From Microbotryum silenes-acaulis (Eukaryota; Basidiomycota; Microbotryomycetes; Microbotryales; Microbotryaceae), in contig QPFY01000042.1 of NCBI GenBank assembly GCA_003665825.1, forward strand, positions 1-35,748: a stretch of 35,748 bases of DNA. The letters are read 5' to 3'. Made by a program: the position numbers and the translations under genes. The notes under the pieces were generated by a model. That model saw only the letters and a list, made by a program, of their open reading frames with translations, searched no databases and was not told where the DNA came from. This document shows, one piece after another, positions 1-11,358 of the stretch. Each line of letters starts with the position of its first letter. Positions within the stretch are counted from its first letter, which is position 1.

Positions 1-3000
1 CGAACAACCAGGACGACACGTCTCTCCCCGCCGCTCAACAGCCTAACATCGGCTATTTCGCCTCCTGCCTGTTCGCTCGCCGGCAACTCCCGACTGACGC
101 CTTTGTAGTCGACTCGGGCGCCACGGCACACATGGTCGCCGATCGCTCTCTATTCACGGCTTATCGCCAGACGGCGCACACCAAGATCGGCGGCATCGCC
201 GGCGGTATCACGGCCATTGGTATGGGGGACGTAGCGTTCGTTGCCAAGACCGGACATCCGATCACGCTGCGTGGCGTTCTGCACACGCCGGGCCTCCACG
301 TCAACCTCCTCTCTGTTTCTCGCCTCTGCGACACCGACCGCGTTCGACTCGCCTTCACCAGCGACGGCATCGACATCGCCAAGGACGGCCAGGCCATTGC
401 TCACGGTACCAGGGTTAACGACGGTCTCTACCTTTTGGACGCGGATCACACCAAGTGTCAGCAGCTTGCCCTTCTCTCGCGTTCTGAGTCTACCGTGCCC
501 CTGCTTACCCTTCACCGCTGCCTCGGCCATCTTGCCCCATCCTCTATACAGAAGATGATCGCCGCAGGTTTGCTGGACGGGTTTGGGGCCGGGTACAGTG
601 ACAAAGACGTAGAGGAGTTTGTTTGCATGCTTGCCTTGGTTCCAAAGGCCACCGTCTTCCTTTTCCCGACTCTGAGTCGCATTCCCCCGAGAGACTCGGC
701 CTCGTGCACAGCGATGTCCTTTCGTTCCCCACTCCGTCCTTGACCGGGAAGCGCTACCTTGTCACATTTCTTGACGACCACTCTCGCAAACTCTGGGCAT
801 ACGCGATCGATCACAAAAGCGACGTCTTCCCGACCTTCCAGACTTGGCTCGCCGAAGTGGAGTTAGAGACGAACGCGCGTTTAAAAACCCTTCGCACTGA
901 CAACGGCGGGGAGTACCGATCGAACGCATTCACGGAGTTCTGCAAGTCCAGGGGCATTCGTCGTCAATACTCTATCCCCTACACACCTCAGCAAAACGGT
1001 CGTGCCGAACGTGTCAATCTCTCCATTGTCGAGGGCATCCTCGCCCTCCTTGCTGACTCCCATCTGCCGGCCACCTTTTGGGATGAAGCGGCTGCGTACT
1101 TCGTTTATTTGCAAAAACAGGTGCTCACACTCAGCTTTGGCCAAACAGACTCCAGAATCCGTTTGGAACGGCCGACGCACCACCACCACCGCCCTCCACC
1201 CGTTCGGCTGCGCGGCCTGGCTCACGGTCGCGCCGGACCTTCGCAGCAAGCTCGACCCCAAGGCCGCGCGCGTGATCTTCACCGGTTACGACCTCGCCTC
1301 CAAGGCTTTCCGTTTCTTCGACCATTATACCAACAAGGTTGTGATTGGCCGAAATGCCACCTTCCTCGACGACGACTTCCCCGGCCTCCCAATCAACACG
1401 CCCGTCGATGTGGACAACACCGAACGCCAGTTCGTCATTCCCGCCGACACGCCCGCCCCCGCCGTCAAGACGAGGACCCCACTAGTAAGGTCGGCGCACA
1501 TGGACGTCTCATCCTCTCTTGATGATTCTGCCATGAGCGCCGTTGACGTGGCCCCAGGGTACACTGGCGGATCCTTACTTAATTCTACAGATATCAGCCC
1601 CTCGCCGTCCCCGTCGCTTGTCCCGCTTTCGTCGCCCGCCACGTCCTCGGCCGGAGGACCGTCCCTCGATGACTCGGACGACCCGCTTGACCTCCTCAAC
1701 TCCAACACCGCGGTTCGCCTCAACCTGATGGACGTACATCGATCCGACGACGACACCCTGGTGACGCCCGCACCCGCCATTGCCCCCGCTGAACAGCCCT
1801 CCGATGACGACTCCCCTGATGAGATCGATTTCCTCTCTCGCCACCACCGCGCCTTCATCGCCACAGACGACGACGACCCCACCCTCGACGCCATCGAGCC
1901 CGTCAAGTCGATTACTAGCGATCCTCAGACCTGGCGCGAAGCAATGTCCAGCGACGAGCACGACATCTGGGCTCAGGCTGCCGCCGCCGAGTTCACCGCC
2001 ATGCGCGACGACTTCAAGGTGTTCACCATCGAGCCTCGATCCTCCGTACCACCGGGCGCCACTATCGTCACCTCCAAGTTCGTCTGGAAGACCAAACGCG
2101 ACGCACGCGGCGAAGTCACGGGGCACAAGGCACGTCTCGTAGCGCAAGGTAACCGACAACGCGACGGCATCGACTTCTCGGAGACTTTCGCACCCGTCGC
2201 CCGGTTCTCCTCCATTCGCTGCCTCCTTGCCCTCGCCGCTGCCAATGGTTACCACGTTCATCAGGCCGACATCGACAAGGCTTACCTCCACGGCGAGCTC
2301 GATCACGATATCTGGATGACGACGCCACGAGGTTTCGACTTCCCAAGTGATAAGATTCTCCGCCTGCGGCGCTCAATCTACGGTCTCAAGCAGGCCGGTC
2401 GCATCTGGAATCGCCACATTGACACATCACTCAGGAGTCTCGGGTACAAGGCAACGGGCACTGATCACTGCATTTACTCTCACATTGATGATCAGCAACG
2501 GCCCCATTATATCGCCTTGTATGTCGACGATCTCCTCATTGTCAGCCCCGCCCTCGACGAGATCGAACGCGTCATCTCCGGCCTCGAACAACGATACGGC
2601 GTCAAACGACTCGGCCCCGCGGAATACATCCTCGGCATCCAAATCCGCCGCCTGGACGACGGCTCCATTGCCCTATCCCAGGAACGCTACATCATGGACG
2701 TGCTCGCCCGGTTTCACTTCGACACCACGACACGCGGCGCTACGGTGCCAATGACGCCCGGCCTCTCGCTCACGGCAGTTCCGGGTCAAGGAACGGAGCG
2801 CATTCGATCGTGGTACCTACAAGCCATTGGCTCCCTCCTGTACATTTCCCTTGGCACTCGACCCGACATTGCCTTCGCCGTCTCGTACTTGTCCCGGTTC
2901 GCCAACAACCCTGGCCGCCGTCATTGGATTGCCGTCAAACACGTCCTTCGCTACCTTCGCGCCACGTACCGCGATGAGCTACTCTACGCCCGCGGTCCAG

Positions 3001-3764
3001 CCAAAGTTACGGGTGTGGTTGGGTATTCCGATGCGAACTGGGGTGCCTGCGTCGACACGTCCATCTCCACAATGGGCTTCGTCTTTTACTTGGCCGGCTC
3101 CGCCGTCTCTTGGTCATCGAAGCGTCAGACTCGGGTGGCGGATTCCACCACTGATGCCGAATACCTCGCCTTGTCGCACGCTGGTAAGGAAGCGATTTAC
3201 CTTACGCAACTCCTCTCCGAGCTCCACGTTCGCCCGATCGATGCAGCTCACATCTTCACCGACAACGAGGCCGCGGCCGCCGTCGCTCACGACCCCGTTC
3301 GCACCTCCGGCACTCGACACATACGCCTCCGCGAGCATTTTGTCCGCGACATGGTCAACCGAGGCGATATCTCCCTCTCACACGTTGGCACAGCGGACAT
3401 GGTTGCGGACCTATTCACCAAAGCGCTGGGTCCCAAGATTTTTGGTATACATTGCTATGCTCTAGGCCTCCGGACGCGGCACCCACGGCTCAAGTCTACC
3501 TCGCGTTCGCGTGGGGGGGGGTGTGAGGAATCCACTCTCCGCTCGGGTCAGGACTTAGGCGCGCGGAGCGAGCCGGGCGCATCGGCCCAGGAGTTAGGCG
3601 CGCGGAGCGAGCCGGGCGCATCGGCCCAGGACTTAGGCGCGCGCAGCGAGCCTGGCACATTGGCTCAGCCCCGAGGCTCGCTGGCTGAGGACTTGGGGCG
3701 CGCGGCTCCCTTACTGTTAGATTCCTATTCATCACTCTTGGCTATAACTACATCGCTGACGTAG
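1..3764 (+). pseudogene. Ty1/copia Gag-Pol, copy A, 5' cut by window edge, two frameshifts
   Basis: The frame is open from base 3 and starts just upstream of the protease motif [10 protein letters not shown], so gag and its zinc knuckles lie outside the window. Compared with copy B, one A is missing at 627-628, in the integrase zinc motif (the CNAC cysteine pair), and one T is added at 1108-1110. Between these points the integrase catalytic core (D, D, E; DNGGEY at about 900-916) is in a different frame. The original frame returns for the linker, reverse transcriptase (YVDDLLIV at about 2520) and RNase H (TTDAEY kept). The G-tract is 9 long, so the frame reads through RGGGCEES into the LTR and gains a tail of about 80 residues with [13 protein letters not shown] repeats, ending in LTR position 3764. 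By eye this is the most diverged copy of the family. It is probably inactive, although either indel could be a consensus error. Confidence 0.9.
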
Positions 3765-3844
3765 TAGAGTTGATCGAATAGGTATGTTGAAATGATCACT
3801 CTTGGCTATAACTACATCGCTGACGTAGTAGAGTTGATCGAATA
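3522..3844 (+). mobile_element. LTR, 3' of copy A
   Basis: It begins TGTGAGGAATCC directly after the G9 polypurine tract (3513-3521). It carries three 39-bp tandem units (AGGACTTAGGCGCGCGGAGC type) and then two copies of a terminal module of about 70 bp containing CTATAAC and a CRE-like TGACGTAG. The second module ends GATCGAATA and is joined directly to the middle of an integrase gene (copy A') rather than to a primer binding site. Private changes (GAGGCTCGCTGG, GTTAGATTCC, a 6-bp loss between modules) match the greater divergence of copy A. The 3' boundary is inferred from the intact B and C copies; a terminal CA is not evident. Confidence 0.8.
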
Positions 3845-6087
3845 GTTACGACCTCGCCTCCAAGGCTTTCCGTTTCTTCGACCATTCTACCAACAAGGTT
3901 GTGATTGGCCGAAATGCCACCTTCCTCGACGACGACTTCCCCGGTCTACCAATCAACACGCCCGTCGATGCGGACGACACCGAACGCCAGTTCGTCATTC
4001 CCGCCGACACGCCCGCCCCAGCCGTCAAGACGAGGACCCCACTAGTAAGGTCGGCGCACATGGACGTCTCATCCTCTCTTGATGATTCTGCCATGAGCGC
4101 CGTTGACGTGGCCCCAGGGTACACTGGCGGATCCTTACTTAATTCTACAGATACCAGCCCCTCGCCGTCCCCGTCGCTTGCCCCGCTTTCGTCGCCCGCC
4201 ACATCCTCGGCCGGGGGACCGTCCCTCGATGACTCGGACGACCCGCTTGACCTCCTCAACTCCAACACCGCGGTTCGCCTCAACCTGATGGACGTACATC
4301 AATCCGACGACGACACCCTGGTGACGCCCGCACCCGCCATGGCCCCCGCTGAACAGCCCTCCGATGACGACTCCCCTGATGAGATCGATTTCCTCTCTCG
4401 CCACCACCGCGCCTTCATCGCCGCAGAAGACGACAACCCCGCCCTCGAAGCCATCGAGCCCATCAAATCGATCACTAGCGACCCTCAGACCTGGCGTGAA
4501 GCAATGTCCAGCGACGAGCACGACATCTGGGCTCAGGCTGCCGCCGCCGAGTTCACCGCCATGCGCGACGACTTCAAGGTGTTCACCATCGAGCCTCGAT
4601 CCTCCGTACCGCCGGGCGCCACTATCGTCACCTCCAAATTCGTCTGGAAGACCAAGCGCGATGCACGCGGTGACGTCACAGGGCGGAAGGCACGCCTTGT
4701 AGCGCAAGGTAACCGCCAACGCGACGGCATCGATTTCTCGGAGACTTTCGCACCCGTTGCCCGTTTCTCCTCCATTCGCTGCCTCCTTGCCCTCGCCGCT
4801 GCCAACGGTTACCACGTTCATCAGGCCGACATCGACAAGGCTTACCTCCACGGCGAGCTCGATCACGATATCTGGATGACAACGCCACGAGGTTTCGACT
4901 TCCCGAGCGATAAGGTTCTCCGCCTGCGGCGCTCAATCTACGGTCTCAAGCAGGCCGGTCGCATCTGGAATCGCCACATTGACACATCACTCAGGAGTCT
5001 CGGGTACAAGGCAACGGGCACTGATCACTGCATTTACTCTCACATTGATGATCAGCAACGGCCCCATTATATCGCCTTGTATGTCGACGATCTCCTCATT
5101 GTCAGCCCCGCCCTCGATGAGATCGAACGCGTCATCTCCGGCCTTGAACAGCGATACGGCGTCAAAAGGCTCGGCCCCGCGGAATACATCCTCGGCATCC
5201 AAATCCGCCGCCTGGACGACGGCTCCATTGCCCTATCCCAGGAACGCTACATCATGGACGTGCTCGCCCGGTTTCACTTCGACACCACGACACGCGGCGC
5301 TACAGTGCCAATGACGCCCGGCCTCTCGCTCACAGCAGTTCCGGGTCAGGGAACGGAGCGCATTCGATCGTGGTACCTCCAAGCCATCGGCTCCCTCCTG
5401 TACATTTCCCTTGGCACTCGACCCGACATTGCCTTCGCCGTCTCGTACTTGTCCCGGTTCGCCAACAACCCTGGCCGTCGTCATTGGATTGCCGTCAAAC
5501 ACGTCCTTCGCTACCTTCGTGCCACGTACCGCGATGAGCTACTCTACGCCCGCGGTCCAGCCAAAGTTACGGGTGTGGTCGGTTATTCCGATGCGAACTG
5601 GGGTGCCTGCGTCGACACGTCCATCTCCACAATGGGCTTCGTTTTTTACTTGGCTGGCTCTGCCGTCTCTTGGTCATCGAAACGTCAGACTCGGGTGGCG
5701 GATTCCACCACTGATGCCGAATACCTCGCCTTGTCGCACGCTGGTAAGGAAGCGATTTACCTTACGCAACTCCTCTCCGAGCTCCACGTTCGCCCGATCG
5801 ATGCAGCTCACATCTTCACCGACAACGAGGCCGCGGCCGCCGTCGCTCACGACCCCGTTCGCACCTCCGGCACTCGACACATACGCCTCCGCGAGCATTT
5901 TGTCCGCGACATGGTCAACCGAGGCGATATCTCCCTCTCACACGTTGGCACAGCGGACATGGTTGCGGACCTATTCACCAAAGCGCTGGGTCCCAAGATT
6001 TTTGGTATACATTGCTATGCTCTAGGCCTCCGGACGCGGCACCCACGGCTCAAGTCTACCTCGCGTTCGCGTGGGGGGGGGGTGTGA
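3845..6087 (+). pseudogene. Ty1/copia Pol, copy A', 5'-truncated (integrase C-term to RNase H)
   Basis: The sequence starts inside the integrase C-terminal region at [13 protein letters not shown], fused to the end of the preceding LTR. Gag, protease and the integrase core are absent (about 2.3 kb missing relative to copy B), so no gag start codon precedes this frame. What remains is open to the end: the Ser/Asp-rich linker, reverse transcriptase with [13 protein letters not shown] and YVDDLLIV, and RNase H with YSDANWG, TTDAEY and FTDNEAA. The G-tract is 10 long (6073-6082), which gives an immediate stop after RGGGV. By eye the sequence is almost identical to copy B, so the truncation is recent. 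The copy could only move if supplied with proteins in trans, and it also lacks a primer binding site. Confidence 0.9.
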
Positions 6088-6341
6088 GGAATCCACTCTC
6101 CGCTCGGGTCAGGACTTAGGCGCGCGGAGCGAGCCGGGCGCATCGGCTCAGGACTTAGGCGCGCGGAGCGAGCCGGGCACATCGGCCCAGGACTTGGGCG
6201 CGCGCAGCGAGCCTGGCACATTGGCTCAGCCCCGAGGCTCCCTGGCTGAGGACTTGGGGCGCGCGGCTCCCTTACTGTTAGCTTCCTATTCATCACTCTT
6301 GGCTATAACTACATCGCTGACGTAGTAGAGTTGATCGAATA
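6083..6341 (+). mobile_element. LTR shared by copies A' (3') and B (5'), short form
   Basis: This 259-bp LTR runs from TGTGAGGAATCC, after a G10 tract, to GATCGAATA, directly before the primer binding site. It has three 39-bp GC-rich units (6111-6149, 6150-6188, 6189-6227) and a single copy of the terminal module with TATA-like CTATAAC (about 6303) and TGACGTAG (6318-6325). The module contains a small inverted repeat, ACTAC/GTAGT. It is the shortest LTR in the window. A single LTR between two internal regions is the expected product of LTR-LTR recombination in a tandem array. The 3' boundary is placed by the primer site. Confidence 0.85.
6111..6227 (+). repeat. Three 39-bp tandem repeats inside the LTR
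   Basis: Three units begin at 6111, 6150 and 6189, each starting AGGACTT(A/G)GG. Because 39 is a multiple of 3, one frame reads as a 13-residue repeat (DLGARSEPG plus four residues). The same block is in every LTR of the array. Some LTRs (10912-11266, 15838-16192, 16191-16414, 25886-26241) have an additional partial unit of about 25 bp that shifts this frame into a stop. Confidence 0.85.
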
Positions 6342-6355
6342 GGTTATAAGCCCAC
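6342..6355 (+). other. Primer binding site, copy B (internal tRNA complement)
   Basis: GGTTATAAGCCCAC follows the LTR end directly. Its complement reads GUGGG-CUUAUAA-CC, which has the form of a tRNA anticodon arm: a 5-base stem, a 7-base loop with U33 and the anticodon UAU, and the start of the returning stem. This points to a half-tRNA primer, probably tRNA-Ile(UAU), as opposed to a tRNA 3' CCA end. Half-tRNA priming by initiator Met tRNA is established for Drosophila copia and yeast Ty5. The tRNA identity is inference. Confidence 0.5.
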
Positions 6356-6433
6356 GAGCTACCAGCCCCGCCGCTTGCATTTTCCCTCGAGCCCAGCCAC
6401 TCGAGCCGCCCCAGCCCATCGCACCATCGCAGC

Positions 6434-9400
6434 ATGGACAGCTCCCCCGCCCCGCCCTCGCCTCCCAGGGACACCAGCTCCCCTGACCCTTCGATCAGCG
6501 TGCAAATCGCCACGCTACAGGCACAGCTTGCCGCTCTACAGGCCTCACCGCCCCCTGCCGCCGCCGCCGCCGCCACCCCGCCCGTCACTGCCACGCAGGC
6601 AAACACCGCCACCGCATCAAAAGTCGTGTTCCCCAAGCACGCTCGTCTTGACGGGCCTAAGTCGTTTACGAACTGGTTACGTCAACTCCGTCTCGCGCTT
6701 CCAAATCAAGTCCGTGGTTACGTTCTTGACGGTGTCATCCCCCCGACATGGACGGCTGACCAGCTTGCCGCCCGTGACGACGCCGCGCGGGAAATCATCG
6801 TTGGCTCGATCGACTCCGCCGACGTCTCAGCCACCCTCGACACCATCCCCAGCGACGACCTGTCGGCACCACGCATCTTCGCCGCACTCAAGGCTCGTTT
6901 CGCACCGGACGACGCCACTCGCACCCTCGAGTTGTTCGCCCGCCTTTGGGATTTCAGGAAGATGCCTGCCTCCGTCGAGGCGTACGACACCTGGCTCCGC
7001 GAATACATGTCGATCGCGCAGGAAATCCGCGACGCCAAAACCTCGCTCAACGACGTGCTCGCCACTCACGTGCTCGCCATGGTCCCACCTTGCCTCGACA
7101 GCTTCCGCCTCACATTCACGGACGAGCAGCGCAACCAACGCGACCTCCCGGAACTCACGACGCTGACGGATCGCATTCGCATCCAGCTTCGCTCGGCGGG
7201 ACTCTCGTCATCACACTCGGCCATGCTCGCCACCGCCTCCCCTTGTCCCGCCTGCCGCGCCCCCGGCCACCGCCTGCGCGACTGCACCTCACGGGCGAAA
7301 CACCCGCCCGCCGGCCCCTGCCGCCGCTGCCACAAGAAAGGGCACTGGGCCCTCGACTGCAAGCACCGGGGCGAACAAAAACACACCGGCGACGACAACC
7401 AGGACGACATGTCTCTCCCCGCCGCTCAACAGCCTAACGTCGGCTATTTCGCCTCCTGCCTGTTCGCTCGCCGGCAACTCCCGACTGATGCCTTTGTAGT
7501 CGACTCGGGCGCCACGGCACACATGGTCGCCGATCGTTCTCTATTCACGGCTTATCGCCAGACGGCGCACACCAAGATCGGCGGCATTGCAGGCGGTATC
7601 ACGGCCATCGGCATGGGGGACGTAGCGTTCGTTGCCAAGACCGGACATCCGATCACGCTGCGTGGCGTTCTGCACACGCCGGGCCTCCACGTCAACCTCC
7701 TCTCCGTCTCTCGCCTCTGCGACACCGACCGCGTTCGACTCGCCTTCACCAGCGACGGCATCGACATCGCCAAGGACGGCCAGGCCATTGCTCACGGTAC
7801 CAGGGTTAACGACGGTCTCTACCTTTTGGACGCGGACCACACCAAGTGTCAGCAGCTTGCCTTTCTCTCGCGTTCTGAGTCGACCGTGCCCCTGCTTACC
7901 CTTCACCGCTGCCTCGGCCATCTTGCCCCATCCTCTATACAGAAGATGATCGCCGCAGGTTTGCTGGACGGGTTTGGGGCCGGGTACAGTGACAAAGACG
8001 TAGAGGAGTTTGTTTGCAATGCTTGCCTTGGTTCCAAAGGCCACCGTCTTCCTTTTCCCGACTCTGAGTCGCATTCCCCCGAAAGACTCGGCCTCGTGCA
8101 CAGCGATGTCCTTTCGTTCCCCACTCCGTCCTTGACCGGGAAGCGCTACCTTGTCACATTTCTTGACGACCACTCTCGCAAACTCTGGGCATACGCGATC
8201 GATCACAAAAGCGACGTCTTCCCGACCTTCCAGACTTGGCTCGCCGAAGTGGAGTTAGAGACGAACGAGCGTTTAAAAACCCTTCGCACCGACAACGGCG
8301 GGGAGTACCAATCGAACGCATTCACGGAGTTCTGCAAGTCCAGGGGTATTCGTCGTCAATATTCTATCCCCTACACACCTCAGCAAAACGGTCGTGCCGA
8401 ACGTGTCAATCTCTCCATCGTCGAGGGCGTCCTTGCCCTCCTTGCTGACTCCCATCTGCCGGCCACCTTTTGGGATGAAGCGGCTGCATACTTCGTTTAT
8501 TGCAAAAACAGGTGCTCACACTCAGCTTTGGCCAAACAGACTCCAGAATCCGTTTGGAACGGCCAACGCACCACCGCCACCGCCCTCCACCCGTTCGGCT
8601 GCGCGGCCTGGCTCACGGTCGCGCCGAACCTTCGCAGCAAGCTCGACCCCAAGGCCGCGCGCGTGATCTTCACCGGTTACGACCTCGCCTCCAAGGCTTT
8701 CCGTTTCTTCGACCATTCTACCAACAAGGTTGTGATTGGCCGAAATGCCACCTTCCTCGACGACGACTTCCCCGGTCTACCAATCAACACGCCCGTCGAT
8801 GCGGACGACACCGAACGCCAGTTCGTCATTCCCGCCGACACGCCCGCCCCAGCCGTCAAGACGAGGACCCCACTAGTAAGGTCGGCGCACATGGACGTCT
8901 CATCCTCTCTTGATGATTCTGCCATGAGCGCCGTTGACGTGGCCCCAGGGTACACTGGCGGATCCTTACTTAATTCTACAGATACCAGCCCCTCGCCGTC
9001 CCCGTCGCTTGCCCCGCTTTCGTCGCCCGCCACATCCTCGGCCGGGGGACCGTCCCTCGATGACTCGGACGACCCGCTTGACCTCCTCAACTCCAACACC
9101 GCGGTTCGCCTCAACCTGATGGACGTACATCAATCCGACGACGACACCCTGGTGACGCCCGCACCCGCCATGGCCCCCGCTGAACAGCCCTCCGATGACA
9201 ACTCCCCTGATGAGATCGATTTCCTCTCTCGCCACCACCGCGCCTTCATCGCCGCAGAAGACGACAACCCCGCCCTCGAAGCCATCGAGCCCATCAAATC
9301 GATCACTAGCGACCCTCAGACCTGGCGTGAAGCAATGTCCAGCGACGAGCACGACATCTGGGCTCAGGCTGCCGCCGCCGAGTTCACCGCCATGCGCGAC

Positions 9401-10948
9401 GACTTCAAGGTGTTCACCATCGAGCCTCGATCCTCCGTACCGCCGGGCGCCACTATCGTCACCTCCAAATTCGTCTGGAAGACCAAGCGCGATGCACGCG
9501 GTGACGTCACAGGGCGGAAGGCACGCCTTGTAGCGCAAGGTAACCGCCAACGCGACGGCATCGATTTCTCGGAGACTTTCGCACCCGTTGCCCGTTTCTC
9601 CTCCATTCGCTGCCTCCTTGCCCTCGCCGCTGCCAACGGTTACCACGTTCATCAGGCCGACATCGACAAGGCTTACCTCCACGGCGAGCTCGATCACGAT
9701 ATCTGGATGACAACGCCACGAGGTTTCGACTTCCCGAGCGATAAGGTTCTCCGCCTGCGGCGCTCAATCTACGGTCTCAAGCAGGCCGGTCGCATCTGGA
9801 ATCGCCACATTGACACATCACTCAGGAGTCTCGGGTACAAGGCAACGGGCACTGATCACTGCATTTACTCTCACATTGATGATCAGCAACGGCCCCATTA
9901 TATCGCCTTGTATGTCGACGATCTCCTCATTGTCAGCCCCGCCCTCGATGAGATCGAACGCGTCATCTCCGGCCTTGAACAGCGATACGGCGTCAAAAGG
10001 CTCGGCCCCGCGGAATACATCCTCGGCATCCAAATCCGCCGCCTGGACGACGGCTCCATTGCCCTATCCCAGGAACGCTACATCATGGACGTGCTCGCCC
10101 GGTTTCACTTCGACACCACGACACGCGGCGCTACAGTGCCAATGACGCCCGGCCTCTCGCTCACAGCAGTTCCGGGTCAGGGAACGGAGCGCATTCGATC
10201 GTGGTACCTCCAAGCCATCGGCTCCCTCCTGTACATTTCCCTTGGCACTCGACCCGACATTGCCTTCGCCGTCTCGTACTTGTCCCGGTTCGCCAACAAC
10301 CCTGGCCGTCGTCATTGGATTGCCGTCAAACACGTCCTTCGCTACCTTCGTGCCACGTACCGCGATGAGCTACTCTACGCCCGCGGTCCAGCCAAAGTTA
10401 CGGGTGTGGTCGGTTATTCCGATGCGAACTGGGGTGCCTGCGTCGACACGTCCATCTCCACAATGGGCTTCGTTTTTTACTTGGCTGGCTCTGCCGTCTC
10501 TTGGTCATCGAAACGTCAGACTCGGGTGGCGGATTCCACCACTGATGCCGAATACCTCGCCTTGTCGCACGCTGGTAAGGAAGCGATTTACCTTACGCAA
10601 CTCCTCTCCGAGCTCCACGTTCGCCCGATCGATGCAGCTCACATCTTCACCGACAACGAGGCCGCGGCCGCCGTCGCTCACGACCCCGTTCGCACCTCCG
10701 GCACTCGACACATACGCCTCCGCGAGCATTTTGTCCGCGACATGGTCAACCGAGGCGATATCTCCCTCTCACACGTTGGCACAGCGGACATGGTTGCGGA
10801 CCTATTCACCAAAGCGCTGGGTCCCAAGATTTTTGGTATACATTGCTATGCTCTAGGCCTCCGGACGCGGCACCCACGGCTCAAGTCTACCTCGCGTTCG
10901 CGTGGGGGGGGTGTGAGGAATCCACTCTCCGCTCGGGTCAGGACTTAG
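6434..10948 (+). CDS. Ty1/copia Gag-Pol polyprotein, copy B, apparently intact (1504 aa)
   Basis: A single frame with no gag-pol stop or frameshift, as in copia and Ty5. The ATG is the first in-frame start, 92 bp after the LTR. Gag: Ala/Pro-rich N-terminus, capsid-like region (about 70-235), and two CCHC knuckles, C271-C274-H279-C284 and C296-C299-H304-C309. Protease: VVDSGA, catalytic D357. Integrase: zinc motif H491, H496, C528, C531, then D558, D620, E656 (35 residues between the last two), followed by a Ser/Asp-rich linker (about 750-950). Reverse transcriptase: D1076 and YVDD (D1162, D1163). RNase H: D1330, E1373, D1407. All catalytic residues are present. The protein should self-cleave in a cytoplasmic particle, reverse transcribe the element RNA and integrate the cDNA. 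The G8 tract gives a short tail, [15 protein letters not shown]. There is one private Asp-to-Asn change in the linker (near 9195). Confidence 0.95.
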   Translation: MDSSPAPPSPPRDTSSPDPSISVQIATLQAQLAALQASPPPAAAAAATPPVTATQANTATASKVVFPKHARLDGPKSFTNWLRQLRLALPNQVRGYVLDGVIPPTWTADQLAARDDAAREIIVGSIDSADVSATLDTIPSDDLSAPRIFAALKARFAPDDATRTLELFARLWDFRKMPASVEAYDTWLREYMSIAQEIRDAKTSLNDVLATHVLAMVPPCLDSFRLTFTDEQRNQRDLPELTTLTDRIRIQLRSAGLSSSHSAMLATASPCPACRAPGHRLRDCTSRAKHPPAGPCRRCHKKGHWALDCKHRGEQKHTGDDNQDDMSLPAAQQPNVGYFASCLFARRQLPTDAFVVDSGATAHMVADRSLFTAYRQTAHTKIGGIAGGITAIGMGDVAFVAKTGHPITLRGVLHTPGLHVNLLSVSRLCDTDRVRLAFTSDGIDIAKDGQAIAHGTRVNDGLYLLDADHTKCQQLAFLSRSESTVPLLTLHRCLGHLAPSSIQKMIAAGLLDGFGAGYSDKDVEEFVCNACLGSKGHRLPFPDSESHSPERLGLVHSDVLSFPTPSLTGKRYLVTFLDDHSRKLWAYAIDHKSDVFPTFQTWLAEVELETNERLKTLRTDNGGEYQSNAFTEFCKSRGIRRQYSIPYTPQQNGRAERVNLSIVEGVLALLADSHLPATFWDEAAAYFVYCKNRCSHSALAKQTPESVWNGQRTTATALHPFGCAAWLTVAPNLRSKLDPKAARVIFTGYDLASKAFRFFDHSTNKVVIGRNATFLDDDFPGLPINTPVDADDTERQFVIPADTPAPAVKTRTPLVRSAHMDVSSSLDDSAMSAVDVAPGYTGGSLLNSTDTSPSPSPSLAPLSSPATSSAGGPSLDDSDDPLDLLNSNTAVRLNLMDVHQSDDDTLVTPAPAMAPAEQPSDDNSPDEIDFLSRHHRAFIAAEDDNPALEAIEPIKSITSDPQTWREAMSSDEHDIWAQAAAAEFTAMRDDFKVFTIEPRSSVPPGATIVTSKFVWKTKRDARGDVTGRKARLVAQGNRQRDGIDFSETFAPVARFSSIRCLLALAAANGYHVHQADIDKAYLHGELDHDIWMTTPRGFDFPSDKVLRLRRSIYGLKQAGRIWNRHIDTSLRSLGYKATGTDHCIYSHIDDQQRPHYIALYVDDLLIVSPALDEIERVISGLEQRYGVKRLGPAEYILGIQIRRLDDGSIALSQERYIMDVLARFHFDTTTRGATVPMTPGLSLTAVPGQGTERIRSWYLQAIGSLLYISLGTRPDIAFAVSYLSRFANNPGRRHWIAVKHVLRYLRATYRDELLYARGPAKVTGVVGYSDANWGACVDTSISTMGFVFYLAGSAVSWSSKRQTRVADSTTDAEYLALSHAGKEAIYLTQLLSELHVRPIDAAHIFTDNEAAAAVAHDPVRTSGTRHIRLREHFVRDMVNRGDISLSHVGTADMVADLFTKALGPKIFGIHCYALGLRTRHPRLKSTSRSRGGGVRNPLSARVRT

Positions 10949-11266
10949 GCGCGCGGAGCGAGCCGGGCGCATCGGCTCAGGACTTAGGCGCGCGGAGCGA
11001 GCCGGGCACATCGGCCCAGGACTTGGGCGCGCGGAGCGAGCCTGGGACTTAGGCGCGCGCAGCGAGCCTGGCACATTGGCTCAGCCCCGAGGCTCCCTGG
11101 CTGAGGACTTGGGGCGCGCGGCTCCCTTACTGTTAGCTTCCTATTCATCACTCTTGGCTATAACTACATCGCTGACGTAGTAGAGTTGATCGAATAGGTA
11201 TGTTGAAATGAGATTCATCACTCTTGGCTATAACTACATCGCTGACGTAGTAGAGTTGATCGAATA
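10912..11266 (+). mobile_element. LTR shared by copies B (3') and C (5'), long form
   Basis: This 355-bp LTR starts TGTGAGGAATCC after a G8 tract (10904-10911) and ends GATCGAATA before the primer site. It is about 96 bp longer than the LTR at 6083: it has an extra GC-rich unit of about 25 bp (near 11030-11055) and a second copy of the terminal module (starts at 11143 and 11213, period 70 bp), linked by GGTATGTTGAAATGAG. Each module carries CTATAAC and TGACGTAG, so any promoter element there is doubled. Confidence 0.85.
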
Positions 11267-11280
11267 GGTTATAAGCCCAC
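11267..11280 (+). other. Primer binding site, copy C
   Basis: Same GGTTATAAGCCCAC as in copy B, immediately after the LTR. It is complementary to a tRNA anticodon arm with a UAU anticodon (inferred half-tRNA primer). Confidence 0.5.
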
Positions 11281-11358
11281 GAGCTACCAGCCCCGCCGCT
11301 TGCATTTTCCCTCGAGCCCAGCCACTCGAGCCGCCCCAGCCCATCGCACCATCGCAGC

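Noticed and set aside
6342..6365. A tRNA gene at the LTR-internal junction
   Set aside because: Only one anticodon-arm complement is present, without acceptor or T arm; it fits a primer binding site instead.
6375..7166. 263-codon Pro/Ser/Arg-rich frame overlapping gag, also seen in the other copies
   Set aside because: It lies inside the gag frame in another phase, has low-complexity composition and no motif, and its copies are conserved only because the elements are young.
8966..9697. 243-codon antisense frame in pol, present in every copy
   Set aside because: Shadow of the reverse transcriptase frame; no start context, no domain, antisense to essential motifs.
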